From Aliarcobacter lanthieri (GTDB lineage: Bacteria; Campylobacterota; Campylobacteria; Campylobacterales; Arcobacteraceae), in assembly GCF_013201625.1 (NCBI RefSeq), contig NZ_CP053839.1:1736001-1800000 (forward strand): a DNA stretch of 64,000 nt, given 5' to 3'. The position numbers and the translations under genes are program-made. The notes beneath the pieces were generated by a model that saw nothing but the letters and a program-made list of their open reading frames with translations, did not search any database and was not told where the DNA came from. This document shows, piece by piece, positions 8,673 to 17,835 of the stretch. Position 1 is the stretch's first letter. Every line of letters begins with the position of its first letter.

Positions 8673-9635
8673 TTATAAAGAATAAATTAATAATTTTTGT
8701 AATTTATTTTTTGATGAATACTTTCTTATGTATCTATCGACTTTTTGTTCTTTTTTTATAGCAAATATTTCAGATTTATATTTTTTCAAACATCTATACA
8801 TTTTAAAATTAAAATAACCACTTTCATAATTAGAATAATGTTCTATTATTGTATCTAAAATAATATCCATATCCATATCAATATTTTTTACAGTTTTAAA
8901 AACTGTGCATGAATCTATTAAATTTTTAGCAGTAATTAAATATGAATCTTCTTTTTTTTTGAATCTATCAAATACAGAAATATAATTCCTTTCAATATCT
9001 TTAGTAACTTGTTCACTATACCTTCGATAATAAGTATATGCTGTATCAGTATATGTTATTGTTCCAATAGTTGAAGCAACAAATGCTATCCAGATATCAT
9101 GAAAAGCCATTTTATTAGGAATTGGTAGTATGTACTTAATTAATTCCTTTTTAAACATTAAAGTATTCCCAGATACACAATTATAAAAAATAAATGCTTT
9201 ATTACATTTACCTTTTACTAAATTTCCATTAGGGCGAATCAACTCTTTACCTATTTCTTTTGAATACTTATCTACTAATATTGCATCTGAATAGATTAGT
9301 AAATTATTACCTATATTTTTAATAAAAACATCAATCTTATCTTTTTTCCAAATATCATCTTGATCTGCAAGTGCAATATAATCTCCAGAACACAAGCTAA
9401 TTGCATATTCAAAATTCTTTACAAATCCTAAATTTTTCTTATTCTGAAAAAATTTTATCCTATTGTCTTTTTTTAAATATTCATTTATTATACTTTGCGT
9501 ACTATCTTTTGATCCATCATCTACAATAACTATTTCTATATTTGAATAAGTTTGATATAAAATAGAATCTATTTGTTCTTTTATAAATCTATCTCCGTTG
9601 TAAGTACACATTGCAATAGATACTAAACTATTCAT
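8673..9635 (-). CDS. Glycosyltransferase family 2
   Basis: About 320 aa. I take the ATG at 9635 (MNSLVSIAMCTYNG) over the upstream ATG at 9653, because AAGGA lies 8 nt before it and the upstream start would lie deep in the previous gene. GT-A motifs are clear: CTYNGDRFI, VDDGSKDST and ADQDDIWKKDK near residue 90, with the Asp-Asp metal site. The DQDDIW form is common in rhamnosyl- and alpha-glycosyl-transferases of O-antigen loci. The start overlaps the end of the O-antigen ligase/polymerase gene by 8 nt and the next gene follows 9 nt on, so this is one operon. Donor and linkage are unknown. Confidence 0.83.
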   Translation of the reverse strand: MNSLVSIAMCTYNGDRFIKEQIDSILYQTYSNIEIVIVDDGSKDSTQSIINEYLKKDNRIKFFQNKKNLGFVKNFEYAISLCSGDYIALADQDDIWKKDKIDVFIKNIGNNLLIYSDAILVDKYSKEIGKELIRPNGNLVKGKCNKAFIFYNCVSGNTLMFKKELIKYILPIPNKMAFHDIWIAFVASTIGTITYTDTAYTYYRRYSEQVTKDIERNYISVFDRFKKKEDSYLITAKNLIDSCTVFKTVKNIDMDMDIILDTIIEHYSNYESGYFNFKMYRCLKKYKSEIFAIKKEQKVDRYIRKYSSKNKLQKLLIYSL

Positions 9636-10881
9636 TGATTTTTTCCTTTTCATTATTTGTAGTTACATAGATAATTATCGAAATAAAAACTGCACTAAGT
9701 AGCATTATTTCATGTTGATAAAATAATTCATTAGATATTCCCTGAAAGGTAATAACAAACATATTCGAATATCTAATATAATTAAAATATTGGTCTTCTA
9801 TTTTTATAAAAAATAAATAGCCCCAAAATATTATAAAAATAAGTAACCCAATAAAACCTGTTCCAGCAAATATTGATATATATGTATTGTGTAGATAACC
9901 AAAAGTTGTTGTAAAAATACTATTTTTTCCATATTCCTTTAGCTGAATATCCATTATAATATTATTTAATTTACAGTATCCCATTCCATAAAAGAGATTA
10001 AATCTTTCATCTTTTATAATATTAGGTATTATCATATAAGAAGATAAACGAGCTCCCCAACTCGTATCAAAGTTTTTATCTTTAACGACATAAGATATAT
10101 CTTCAAAACCTTGCATTAACCTATTATTTAAATTTGAACTTAAATTGAAAGCAAGCATACATATAATAGTAAGTGATATTAAACTATATATTATATATTT
10201 TATATTTTTTTTGAAATATATAATTACTAAACAAATTGCTGTCATTAGAAAAGTAAATTGTCCTGTTCTTCCAGATATTATAAATAAATTTACAATTAAT
10301 AAAAAAACAAGAAATACTAAAAATAATTTTAATATTATATTTTTGGATTTAAATAATTTTAAAACTGTTAAGAAGATGGAAAAAGATAAAAATACTGAAT
10401 ATTGAATATAAGTAGATAAAAATGGTATAGGATTGGTATTATTTCCATGAAGAACAAATCCAAACATTCTATCTCCTATAAGCTCAAAGTACATACAATA
10501 TGATATTAATACATTAATAAACATCCCTATTAAAAAAGCATTTATCAAATACTCAATATGTTCTTTTTTTATAGAAGTTATAATTATTATAATAGGTAAT
10601 AAAAAGTACTTAATAAACATTTTATAGCTTTCATAATCTGGATATGAGACAATACTACTAAAACTGATCCATATAAAAAATAATAAAAGTAATATGACTA
10701 TTTTATTGTTTTTTATAAAATAATAAATGTATCTAAAATTTAAAGTTAGTATCCAAATATAAAACATATTATTAATAATATCTCTTCCTATTTGCCAACC
10801 AAATGACATAGAAAAAGCAAGTAAAACTATCATAGTAATAAGAATATAGTATAAAAATTTTTGATATATTTTAATTATCAT
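9628..10881 (-). CDS. O-antigen ligase / polymerase-family membrane protein (Wzy/WaaL type)
   Basis: 417 aa, made almost entirely of hydrophobic segments (about 10-12). A larger periplasmic loop near residues 255-335 ends in YLHNTYISIFAGTGFIGL, which is the Wzy_C/O-antigen ligase signature (His-Asn ... Gly-x-x-Gly). SGRTGQ near residue 205 is the other family mark. The protein would either polymerise repeat units or ligate finished glycan to lipid A-core; sequence alone does not separate the two. It overlaps the neighbouring glycosyltransferase genes at both ends by about 8-11 nt, which shows tight coupling. No flippase (wzx) or ABC exporter is visible in the window. Confidence 0.8.
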   Translation of the reverse strand: MIIKIYQKFLYYILITMIVLLAFSMSFGWQIGRDIINNMFYIWILTLNFRYIYYFIKNNKIVILLLLFFIWISFSSIVSYPDYESYKMFIKYFLLPIIIIITSIKKEHIEYLINAFLIGMFINVLISYCMYFELIGDRMFGFVLHGNNTNPIPFLSTYIQYSVFLSFSIFLTVLKLFKSKNIILKLFLVFLVFLLIVNLFIISGRTGQFTFLMTAICLVIIYFKKNIKYIIYSLISLTIICMLAFNLSSNLNNRLMQGFEDISYVVKDKNFDTSWGARLSSYMIIPNIIKDERFNLFYGMGYCKLNNIIMDIQLKEYGKNSIFTTTFGYLHNTYISIFAGTGFIGLLIFIIFWGYLFFIKIEDQYFNYIRYSNMFVITFQGISNELFYQHEIMLLSAVFISIIIYVTTNNEKEKINE

Positions 10882-11716
10882 TTATTTTTACAATTCCATT
10901 ATCACAAAAAAATTTATCAGAATCAAAATTTTTTTTTAAAATAAGATTATTAACAAAGCCTTGAGTATTATCAAATCTTTTTTTATGATATAAATGAAGT
11001 AGATTTGCATTATATCTACAGGATTTAAGCTCTATGCCTAATCCTCTAAATCTCCAACCTAAATCAATATCTTCTCCAATAGAGGGTAAGGTATAAGTTT
11101 CATCAAAACCATTTATTGATAAGATATCATCTTTAAAAGCTGACCAATTACAACCTATAATATAATTAACATCTTTTTTTACATATGGAGCTAAAAAAGA
11201 TTTATAAGAAATATGTAAAATATCTTCTAAATGTCTAGTTTTGTCTTTTATTAATTTTATTACATATAACCAATAATTATTAGTTAATTTTGAAACTGTT
11301 AATTTTTTAGAACGAATATCTTTTGTAACTTGCTCACCCAACTCTACTCTTTTACCAGCTAAAACTATTTTTTTGGAAGCTTGTCCTAAGTGATTTTCAA
11401 TAAAATCATCAAAAGGTACACAATCTCCATCAATAAATATCAAATATTCATATTTTGAAGCAACTATTGCTCTATTCAAAGCTATATTTTTTCTCCATCC
11501 AATATCTTCTTGAAATAGATGAGTTATATAAAGATTTATATATTTCTTTTTAGCAATTTTTATGTAATCAATCATTTGATTACTATTACCATCTTCTGAA
11601 ACAAGAACTTCATTTGGGATAATAGTTTGATTAGATAAAGATTCTAAAATTATATCTAAACTATCTGTATCTTTATATACTGATATTATAATTGTACATT
11701 TTAGATTATTTGACAT
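10871..11716 (-). CDS. Glycosyltransferase family 2 with galactosyltransferase-type C-terminal domain
   Basis: 281 aa. The N-terminal half has TIIISVYKDTDSL, VSEDGNS and the metal-binding FIDGDCVPF (about residues 93-101). The C-terminal half has GCNWSAFKDD ... NGFDE ... GEDIDLGWRFRGLG, matching the Glyco_transf_7C signature where the Glu-Asp pair acts in catalysis or acceptor binding. It probably adds a hexose or N-acetylhexosamine during oligosaccharide assembly in the cytoplasm. It overlaps rmlB by 11 nt and the ligase/polymerase gene by 11 nt. Donor specificity cannot be given. Confidence 0.83.
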   Translation of the reverse strand: MSNNLKCTIIISVYKDTDSLDIILESLSNQTIIPNEVLVSEDGNSNQMIDYIKIAKKKYINLYITHLFQEDIGWRKNIALNRAIVASKYEYLIFIDGDCVPFDDFIENHLGQASKKIVLAGKRVELGEQVTKDIRSKKLTVSKLTNNYWLYVIKLIKDKTRHLEDILHISYKSFLAPYVKKDVNYIIGCNWSAFKDDILSINGFDETYTLPSIGEDIDLGWRFRGLGIELKSCRYNANLLHLYHKKRFDNTQGFVNNLILKKNFDSDKFFCDNGIVKINDN

Positions 11717-12740
11717 TATATTTTCCTAAATACCAATTAATAGTTTTTACAATTCCTGTATCAAAGTTCTCATCTGCTTTCCAACATAGTTCTTGTTCTA
11801 ACTTTGTTGCATCTATTGCATATCTTCTATCATGTCCTGCTCTATCTTCTACAAATGTTATTAATTCTTTATATGAAGTTGTTTTTGGAACTTCTTTATC
11901 TAAAATCTCACAAATTCTATTTACTATTTGCAGATTTGTTCTTTCATTTCTTCCACCTATATTATAAGTTTCAGCTTTTTTACCTTTATGATAAACAAGA
12001 TCTATTCCTTTACAGTGATCTAATACATACAACCAATCTCTTATATTTTTTCCATCTCCATAAATAGGGATTGAATTTCCTTTTAAAGCATTTCTTATAA
12101 TTGTAGGAATTAATTTTTCATCATGTTGTTTTGGTCCATAGTTATTTGAGCAGTTAGTTATTACTGTATTTAATCCATATGTTTCATTATATGCTCTTAT
12201 TATCATATCTGATGAAGCTTTAGAAGCTGAATATGGAGAATTTGGAGCATAAGGAGTAGTTTCAGTAAACAAATCATTTGGATCTTCTGTTAATGTTCCA
12301 TACACTTCATCTGTTGATATATGATGAAATCTGCAATCTTGATATTTAGCTTTATAAGTAAATGGCTTATTCATCCAATATTTATAAGCAACATCGATTA
12401 GAGTAAAAGTACCATTTACATTTGTTTGCACGAAAACTCCAGGGTTTATAATTGAGTTATCTACATGAGATTCAGCCGCAAAGTGGATAACACCTTTTAT
12501 ATCAAACTCATTAAAAATAAACTCTATCAGTTCACGATTACAAATATCACCTTTAATAAATTTATATCTAGGATTTTTTTCACACTCTTTTAGATTTTCT
12601 AGATTTCCTGCATAAGTTAAAAGGTCAAGGTTTACTAAATTATAGTTTGAATATTTTTCTAAGAAATACGGTACAAAGTTTGAACCTATAAATCCTGCAC
12701 ATCCTGTTACTAGTATTGTTTTATTACTGTTATCGAACAT
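11706..12740 (-). CDS. rmlB: dTDP-glucose 4,6-dehydratase
   Basis: 344 aa, the normal RmlB length. The NAD-binding GCAGFIGSNF is near residue 15, HFAAESHVDNS near 85, the catalytic STDEVYG (Thr-Asp-Glu) near 140, and the YSASKAS Tyr-x3-Lys pair near 175. It converts dTDP-glucose to dTDP-4-keto-6-deoxyglucose, step two of dTDP-L-rhamnose synthesis in the cytoplasm. It is the last of the four rml genes in the transcribed order A-C-D-B. It starts 1 base after the rmlD stop and overlaps the GT2 gene that follows. All key residues are present. Confidence 0.96.
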   Translation of the reverse strand: MFDNSNKTILVTGCAGFIGSNFVPYFLEKYSNYNLVNLDLLTYAGNLENLKECEKNPRYKFIKGDICNRELIEFIFNEFDIKGVIHFAAESHVDNSIINPGVFVQTNVNGTFTLIDVAYKYWMNKPFTYKAKYQDCRFHHISTDEVYGTLTEDPNDLFTETTPYAPNSPYSASKASSDMIIRAYNETYGLNTVITNCSNNYGPKQHDEKLIPTIIRNALKGNSIPIYGDGKNIRDWLYVLDHCKGIDLVYHKGKKAETYNIGGRNERTNLQIVNRICEILDKEVPKTTSYKELITFVEDRAGHDRRYAIDATKLEQELCWKADENFDTGIVKTINWYLGKYNVK

Positions 12741-12741
12741 T

Positions 12742-13623
12742 TTATTTTCTCTCCCCTAATCTTTTTAAACAATCATTTAGCCCATCTTTCCAGTATGGTA
12801 TTTCTATATTAAATGTTGATTTTATCTTATTTTTATTTAAAAGTGAGAAATGAGGTCGTTTTGCTGGTGTTGGATACTGAAATGTTTCTATTGGGTTTAT
12901 TTTACAATCAATTTTTGCCATTTTCATTATCTCTTTTGCAAAATCATACCAACTTAAAACTCCTTCATTTGAATAGTTATAAATTTCTACTTTTTCATTT
13001 TGTATTTTAGGAATAATATTTAAGATAGTGAATGCTAAATCTTTAGCATAGGTTGGAGTTCCTATTTGATCAAATATCACTCCAAGTTCCTTTTTTTCAC
13101 CTCCCAGTCGTAGCATTGTTTTTACAAAGTTATTTCCATAAAAACTATAAACCCAAGAAGTTCTTATGATTATAGAGTCTTTTGGATTTATATTTATAAG
13201 TTCTTTTTCTCCATCAAGTTTTGTTTTACCATAAACTGATTGTGGATTTGTCTGATATTCTTCACAATATGGTTTAAAGTTTCTTCCATCAAATACATAA
13301 TCTGTTGAAATATGAATAAGTTTTATATTTAGTTCTTTAGAAATCAAAGCTAATTTCTTTACAGCTTTTCTATTGACTAAATCAGAATTTAATTCATCGT
13401 TCTCAGCTTTATCTACTGCTGTATAAGCTGCACAATTTATGATTACATTTATATTATTTATTTGACAAAAATTTCTTATATCATCTTTAGAAGTAATATC
13501 TATATCATCTCTAGTTGTAAAGAAAAAACTATATGAATAATCTTTTGCTAACTCTTTTATTTCGCTTCCTACTTGTCCATTTGAACCAGTAACTAAAATA
13601 TTGTAAAAGTTTGAATTAAGCAT
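12742..13623 (-). CDS. rmlD: dTDP-4-dehydrorhamnose reductase
   Basis: 293 aa. The Rossmann motif VTGSNGQVGSEI is near residue 12, followed by NCAAYTAVDKAE, HISTDYVFDG and the Tyr-x3-Lys pair in YGKTKLDGE near residue 133. RmlD performs the last step, NAD(P)H-dependent reduction of dTDP-4-keto-L-rhamnose to dTDP-L-rhamnose. The start codon overlaps the rmlC stop by 8 nt. Together with rmlA, rmlB and rmlC it completes the pathway, so rhamnose is very likely part of this strain's surface glycan. Confidence 0.95.
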   Translation of the reverse strand: MLNSNFYNILVTGSNGQVGSEIKELAKDYSYSFFFTTRDDIDITSKDDIRNFCQINNINVIINCAAYTAVDKAENDELNSDLVNRKAVKKLALISKELNIKLIHISTDYVFDGRNFKPYCEEYQTNPQSVYGKTKLDGEKELININPKDSIIIRTSWVYSFYGNNFVKTMLRLGGEKKELGVIFDQIGTPTYAKDLAFTILNIIPKIQNEKVEIYNYSNEGVLSWYDFAKEIMKMAKIDCKINPIETFQYPTPAKRPHFSLLNKNKIKSTFNIEIPYWKDGLNDCLKRLGERK

Positions 13624-14191
13624 AATAATCTATTCCAAATTCAAATAAATCTTTTGTTTCATTTAATTTTGGTTGTTTTGTATCTTTTAAAGATAGATTT
13701 AATTCTTCTTTATTTAAAATCCAATCTATATTTAAATTTTCATCATCAAAAGCAATTCCTCTATCACATTCAGGGCTATAATAATTATCTACTTTATAAG
13801 CAAACACTGTATTATCTTCAAGAACTACAAATCCATGGGCAAATCCTCTTGGAACTAGTAATTGTCTTTTATTTTCACCAGATAATTCAACTGCTATATA
13901 TTGTCCAAAAGTAAGAGAGTTTTTTCTTATATCTACAGCTACATCTAATACTCGTCCTTGTATAACTCGCACAAGTTTTGTTTGAGCAAATGGGGGAAGT
14001 TGATAATGTAAACCTCTTAATACACCTTTTGAAGATTTTGATTCATTGTCTTGACAAAAATCTATCTTATATCCCAAAAACTCTTCAAGTTTATCAGCAC
14101 GAAATGTCTCTACAAAATAACCACGATTATCACCATGCACTTTTGGTTCAATTATTACTACATCTTTTATATCTGTTCTTATAAATTGCAT
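13616..14191 (-). CDS. rmlC: dTDP-4-dehydrorhamnose 3,5-epimerase
   Basis: 191 aa, a cupin-fold epimerase of the usual length. DNRGYFVETF is near residue 21, the substrate-binding LRGLHYQ (catalytic His) near 60, and PRGFAHGFVVLED near 115. It epimerises C3 and C5 of dTDP-4-keto-6-deoxyglucose to give dTDP-4-keto-L-rhamnose. The gene starts 1 base after the rmlA stop and overlaps rmlD, consistent with a single rml operon. No unusual features were noted. Confidence 0.95.
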   Translation of the reverse strand: MQFIRTDIKDVVIIEPKVHGDNRGYFVETFRADKLEEFLGYKIDFCQDNESKSSKGVLRGLHYQLPPFAQTKLVRVIQGRVLDVAVDIRKNSLTFGQYIAVELSGENKRQLLVPRGFAHGFVVLEDNTVFAYKVDNYYSPECDRGIAFDDENLNIDWILNKEELNLSLKDTKQPKLNETKDLFEFGIDYYA

Positions 14192-14192
14192 A

Positions 14193-15083
14193 TTATTTCA
14201 CTCTTCTTGGTTGATTTGCTCTATTTATCAAGTATTGTCCATATTGATTTTTCTTTAAAGGTTCAGCTAATTCTAAAAGTTTCTCTTTTGAAATATATCC
14301 CATTTCATAAGCTATTTCTTCTAAACAAGCTACTTTTAGACTTTGTCTATTTTCAATAGTTTGAATAAAACTTGAAGCTTCAAGTAAACTTTCATGAGTT
14401 CCAGTATCTAGCCAAGCATATCCTCTTCCCATTAACTCTACTTTTAATCTATTTTCATTTAAGTAATCTTGATTTAAAGTTGTGATTTCAAGCTCTCCAC
14501 GATTACTTGGTTTTACATTCTTTGCTTTTTTTACTACATCATTTGGGTAGAAATATAATCCAACAACAGCATAGTTTGATTTTGGATTATTTGGTTTTTC
14601 TTCGATTGAGATTACATCACCATTATCATTAAATTCAGCAACTCCATATCTTTCAGGATCTTTTACATAATATCCAAAAACCGTTGCTTTATTTTCATCA
14701 TTTATATTTTTTATACTTTTTGCTAAAAGTTGAGTTAAACCATGTCCATAAAATATATTATCTCCCAAAACCAAACAAGCATCATCCCCATCTAAAAACT
14801 CTTCACCTAAAATAAATGCTTGTGCTAAACCATCTGGACTAGGTTGAATTATATATTCAAATCGCATTCCTAAATCACTACCATCTCCTAAAAGATTTAT
14901 AAAACTTTGTTGGTCTTGAGGAGTTGTTATAATTAAAACTTCTTTAATTCCAGCTAGCATTAGAACTGAAAGAGGATAATATATCATTGGTTTATCATAT
15001 ATTGGTACTAATTGTTTTGATACCCCTTTTGTGATTGGATACAATCTTGTCCCACTTCCACCTGCTAGGATTATCCCTTTCAT
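14193..15083 (-). CDS. rmlA: Glucose-1-phosphate thymidylyltransferase
   Basis: 296 aa, typical RmlA length. The nucleotidyltransferase signature [11 protein letters not shown] lies near residues 8-18, with [17 protein letters not shown] after it, the LGDNIFYG metal-site motif near residue 108 and EEKPNNPKS near 160. It makes dTDP-glucose from dTTP and glucose-1-phosphate and is usually feedback-inhibited by dTDP-rhamnose. It is the first rml gene in transcription order. A 35-bp gap with a GGAATTGAT-like ribosome site separates it from the family 9 glycosyltransferase gene upstream. Confidence 0.96.
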   Translation of the reverse strand: MKGIILAGGSGTRLYPITKGVSKQLVPIYDKPMIYYPLSVLMLAGIKEVLIITTPQDQQSFINLLGDGSDLGMRFEYIIQPSPDGLAQAFILGEEFLDGDDACLVLGDNIFYGHGLTQLLAKSIKNINDENKATVFGYYVKDPERYGVAEFNDNGDVISIEEKPNNPKSNYAVVGLYFYPNDVVKKAKNVKPSNRGELEITTLNQDYLNENRLKVELMGRGYAWLDTGTHESLLEASSFIQTIENRQSLKVACLEEIAYEMGYISKEKLLELAEPLKKNQYGQYLINRANQPRRVK

Positions 15084-15118
15084 ATCAATTCCTTTTAAAA
15101 TTTACTCTAATGTATATT

Positions 15119-16117
15119 TTATAATAATTTTGCTTTATATAAAATAGATATAATGTATGATGGCTTAATATTTTTCATACAAATATTATCTTTACAAGTT
15201 TTCATAATTTTTGTTTTATAACATGGAGAACAATTTAACTTCAAAGAAATTGGATAAACTTTATTTTTAGGAGTAATATATGGAGAGTCAATGATAGTAT
15301 CATTAGGTCCCATTAAGACAAATACAGGAGTATTTGTAGCTGCACTAATATGTCCAACTGCTGAATCAGTGCAAATTGTAGCTAAAGCATTCTTTATAAT
15401 TGAAGATAATTCTATAATATTATTTTTTGCTACTAAATCTATTACATTTTTAGGATAAGGTTGTAATAATTTGAAAAATTGTTCTTCCCCTCTAGCTCCT
15501 ACAATAATAACTTGAATCTTTTTAGATAAATAATCTATCAATTCTATCCAATATTTATTTTGCCAAGCTCTATAATTTAATCCACTTCTATTCACATGTG
15601 AATTACTTGGAGCAATTATAATATATTTATCAGCTAAGCCAAACTTTTTTTTTATATTATCAAATTCAATAGTAGCTACTTCAGGATATGATATTTTCAA
15701 ATTATCTTTTGAAATTATTGAATTATAAAAATATTTTTGTTGTTCTCCTCTATTTAACCTACTTGGAATATTTATAATTTCATTAAACCATCCAACTTTT
15801 TTATTTGCTACAATTTTTTCAACTAAACTTTTAAATTGTTTCCCCATTTCAAAATTTATTAATATATCATATGGCTCTTTTTTTGAATATTTTATTATAT
15901 CCTTTTTTTGTGAACTAAAGAAGATAGGTATTTTTTTATGTTTTAAATGAAAAACTTTGTCTACTCTATCATCAAATTCAAATAGTTTTGAAGCAATTGG
16001 TGTTGAAACATAATCTATTTTTACATCTCTATATTCAAATATTAAAGCATTTATTACTGAAGTTGAATATACTAAATCACCTAATGCCCCACATCTTATA
16101 ATTAATATTTTTTTCAT
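15119..16117 (-). CDS. Glycosyltransferase family 9 (heptosyltransferase-like)
   Basis: 332 aa, GT-B fold. The N-terminal IIRCGALGDLVYSTSVINAL is the classic heptosyltransferase opening, and the C-terminal CTDSAVGHISAATNTPVFVLMGPNDT matches the donor-binding site (DSGxxH region). A Cys-rich tail (CSPCYKTKIMKTC ... CMKNI) is also seen in WaaF/WaaQ-type proteins. It probably adds a second heptose or related sugar to the LPS inner core at the cytoplasmic membrane, next to waaC and htrB. It is separate from waaC at 17828 and only weakly similar. WaaF is the simplest guess, but the acceptor is not proven. Confidence 0.8.
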   Translation of the reverse strand: MKKILIIRCGALGDLVYSTSVINALIFEYRDVKIDYVSTPIASKLFEFDDRVDKVFHLKHKKIPIFFSSQKKDIIKYSKKEPYDILINFEMGKQFKSLVEKIVANKKVGWFNEIINIPSRLNRGEQQKYFYNSIISKDNLKISYPEVATIEFDNIKKKFGLADKYIIIAPSNSHVNRSGLNYRAWQNKYWIELIDYLSKKIQVIIVGARGEEQFFKLLQPYPKNVIDLVAKNNIIELSSIIKNALATICTDSAVGHISAATNTPVFVLMGPNDTIIDSPYITPKNKVYPISLKLNCSPCYKTKIMKTCKDNICMKNIKPSYIISILYKAKLL

Positions 16118-16138
16118 ATCCTATCCCATAATTAATAT

Positions 16139-16924
16139 TTATTTTGTATTGATTTTTAAATTATTTAATATTTCAAATAGATCTAAAAAATAGATTAAAT
16201 CACTTCCTAATAATTTTTTAATAAACTTCCTATTAGCAAACCAAATAATAAAACTTATTTTTTTAGCAAATTTATTAAGTCTTATTATAAAATCTTTATT
16301 ATCTGTAAATTCTAAATATTTTTCTATGATATAATAAAAATTTACTTTAATCCTAGATTCTTTTATCTTTATAAAAGATAATATAAAAAGTAAAAAGTCT
16401 CTATATTGTAAAGATTTTATATCTATATTTTCATAGTAACTCTCTTCAAAATCTAAAACATATATTCTTTCTTCTTTGTATGTAAAATTTCTTATTTGAC
16501 TTCCACCATGGAATTGATTAAGATTATGTATTTTGGACAACTCTAGAATTAACTTATCTAAAATAATATAAAATTCATTTTCATTAATATTTTTATACCT
16601 AAAAAAAGCATCAATAGTCTCTCCACTATCTTCAAGAACAAAAAAATCTTCACATTTATATACAATATTTGGAACATTTATTCCCAAAGTTTTAAACTCT
16701 TTAAGTTTCGAACTTTCAAATTCTAAAGCTTCTTTAGGAGTTTTATATAAAGAAGGAATTAATAATTCAAAAGGGAAGAATTTATAAAAAATTTTTTGAA
16801 TGTTATTTGGTTTAGTAGCTCTTGCTTTTTTTAACCAATATTGCTTTTCTTCAAAAATAAATGGAAAAATCTCTTTATCTGAGTTTTCAAACTCTCTTTT
16901 AGCTAAATTTATAAAATTATTCAA
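16139..16924 (-). CDS. BUD32/LPS-kinase-like protein with altered catalytic loop
   Basis: 261 aa. The fold pattern of a small atypical kinase is visible: Lys-rich N-lobe, FFVLEDSGE hinge region near residue 100, HNLNQFHGGSQIRNF catalytic-loop equivalent near 135, and VLDFEES metal-binding Asp near 155. The expected Asp of the His-x-Asp loop is Gly here (HGG), while the Asn and the DFE Asp remain. Family members near LPS loci are taken to phosphorylate core heptose or Kdo. The gene overlaps the htrB stop by 4 nt and the family 9 transferase follows 21 nt later. Activity is uncertain because of the loop change, although HGG forms do occur in BUD32-like families. Confidence 0.6.
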   Translation of the reverse strand: MNNFINLAKREFENSDKEIFPFIFEEKQYWLKKARATKPNNIQKIFYKFFPFELLIPSLYKTPKEALEFESSKLKEFKTLGINVPNIVYKCEDFFVLEDSGETIDAFFRYKNINENEFYIILDKLILELSKIHNLNQFHGGSQIRNFTYKEERIYVLDFEESYYENIDIKSLQYRDFLLFILSFIKIKESRIKVNFYYIIEKYLEFTDNKDFIIRLNKFAKKISFIIWFANRKFIKKLLGSDLIYFLDLFEILNNLKINTK

Positions 16925-17835
16925 TTTAACTTCTTTTTATAAATATCATTATGAAAAGCTTTAAATCTTTTATGTTGCCAAAGCCAAAAATCTGGTTTTT
17001 CAAAAATTTGTTTTGATACAATATCATTTTGTATTTGTGTCAATTCTTTGATTTTATCATTCGTCTTAAAATCAAAACTTCTTACATCAATTGCTTCTTT
17101 TACTTCTATTGTCCAATCTCTAAAACCATTATTTACTGTAAATATTGGAATAATTATTGCGTCAAACTTTATTGCCATTCTTGAAGTTGAATCTGTAGCT
17201 ATTGTTTCTTGCCCTAAAAATTCAACTTCTACTCCACTTCCAATGTGTTGGTCAATTACAACTGCTATACTTTTATTATCTTTAAAAGCTTGAATCATAC
17301 CTTTTGCAGCACTTTGTTTTTCTAGCATTGTTATCTTATTTTTACTTCTTGCTTTTGCATATATTGCTTGAATATGTGGATTATCCATTTTTCTATTTAC
17401 AACAGCTATTTCTCCAAACATCAAAGCAATATATGGTAAAGTTATTTCCCAACCACCATAATGTGCAGTTATATATATAACTTTTCTATTTTCTTTAAAA
17501 GCTTTTTCAATAATATCTTTATTTAAAATATTTGCTTTTTTAAACATATTCTCTTTTGTAATATTTTGATTTTCAATAAATTCATACATATTAAAAACTA
17601 AAGATTTATACGAACTATAAATTATATTTTCTTTTTTTTCTTGAGAAATAGAGTTTCCATAAACTAAATTAAGATTTGCCATTGCAATACTTTTATGCTT
17701 TTTATTAAATTTATATGCAAAAAATGCCATAAATTGTAAAATCTTTTTCATTAAAATTTTTGGAGTAATTAAAAATATAAATATAAATATATTATATAAA
17801 AAAAGTCTAAAATAATCTTTTATCTTTCTATACAT
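16921..17835 (-). CDS. htrB: Lipid A biosynthesis late acyltransferase (HtrB/LpxL family)
   Basis: 304 aa, the normal size. There is one N-terminal membrane anchor (about residues 10-33) and the His-x4-Glu catalytic motif as HYGGWE near residue 125, followed by VVNRKMDNP and IDQHIGSG, all typical of LpxL/LpxM. It transfers an acyl chain from acyl-ACP to Kdo-lipid A at the inner face of the inner membrane. It overlaps waaC by 8 nt and the kinase-like gene by 4 nt. The waaC-htrB order is the same as at the start of Campylobacter LOS loci, which supports the name. Confidence 0.9.
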   Translation of the reverse strand: MYRKIKDYFRLFLYNIFIFIFLITPKILMKKILQFMAFFAYKFNKKHKSIAMANLNLVYGNSISQEKKENIIYSSYKSLVFNMYEFIENQNITKENMFKKANILNKDIIEKAFKENRKVIYITAHYGGWEITLPYIALMFGEIAVVNRKMDNPHIQAIYAKARSKNKITMLEKQSAAKGMIQAFKDNKSIAVVIDQHIGSGVEVEFLGQETIATDSTSRMAIKFDAIIIPIFTVNNGFRDWTIEVKEAIDVRSFDFKTNDKIKELTQIQNDIVSKQIFEKPDFWLWQHKRFKAFHNDIYKKKLN

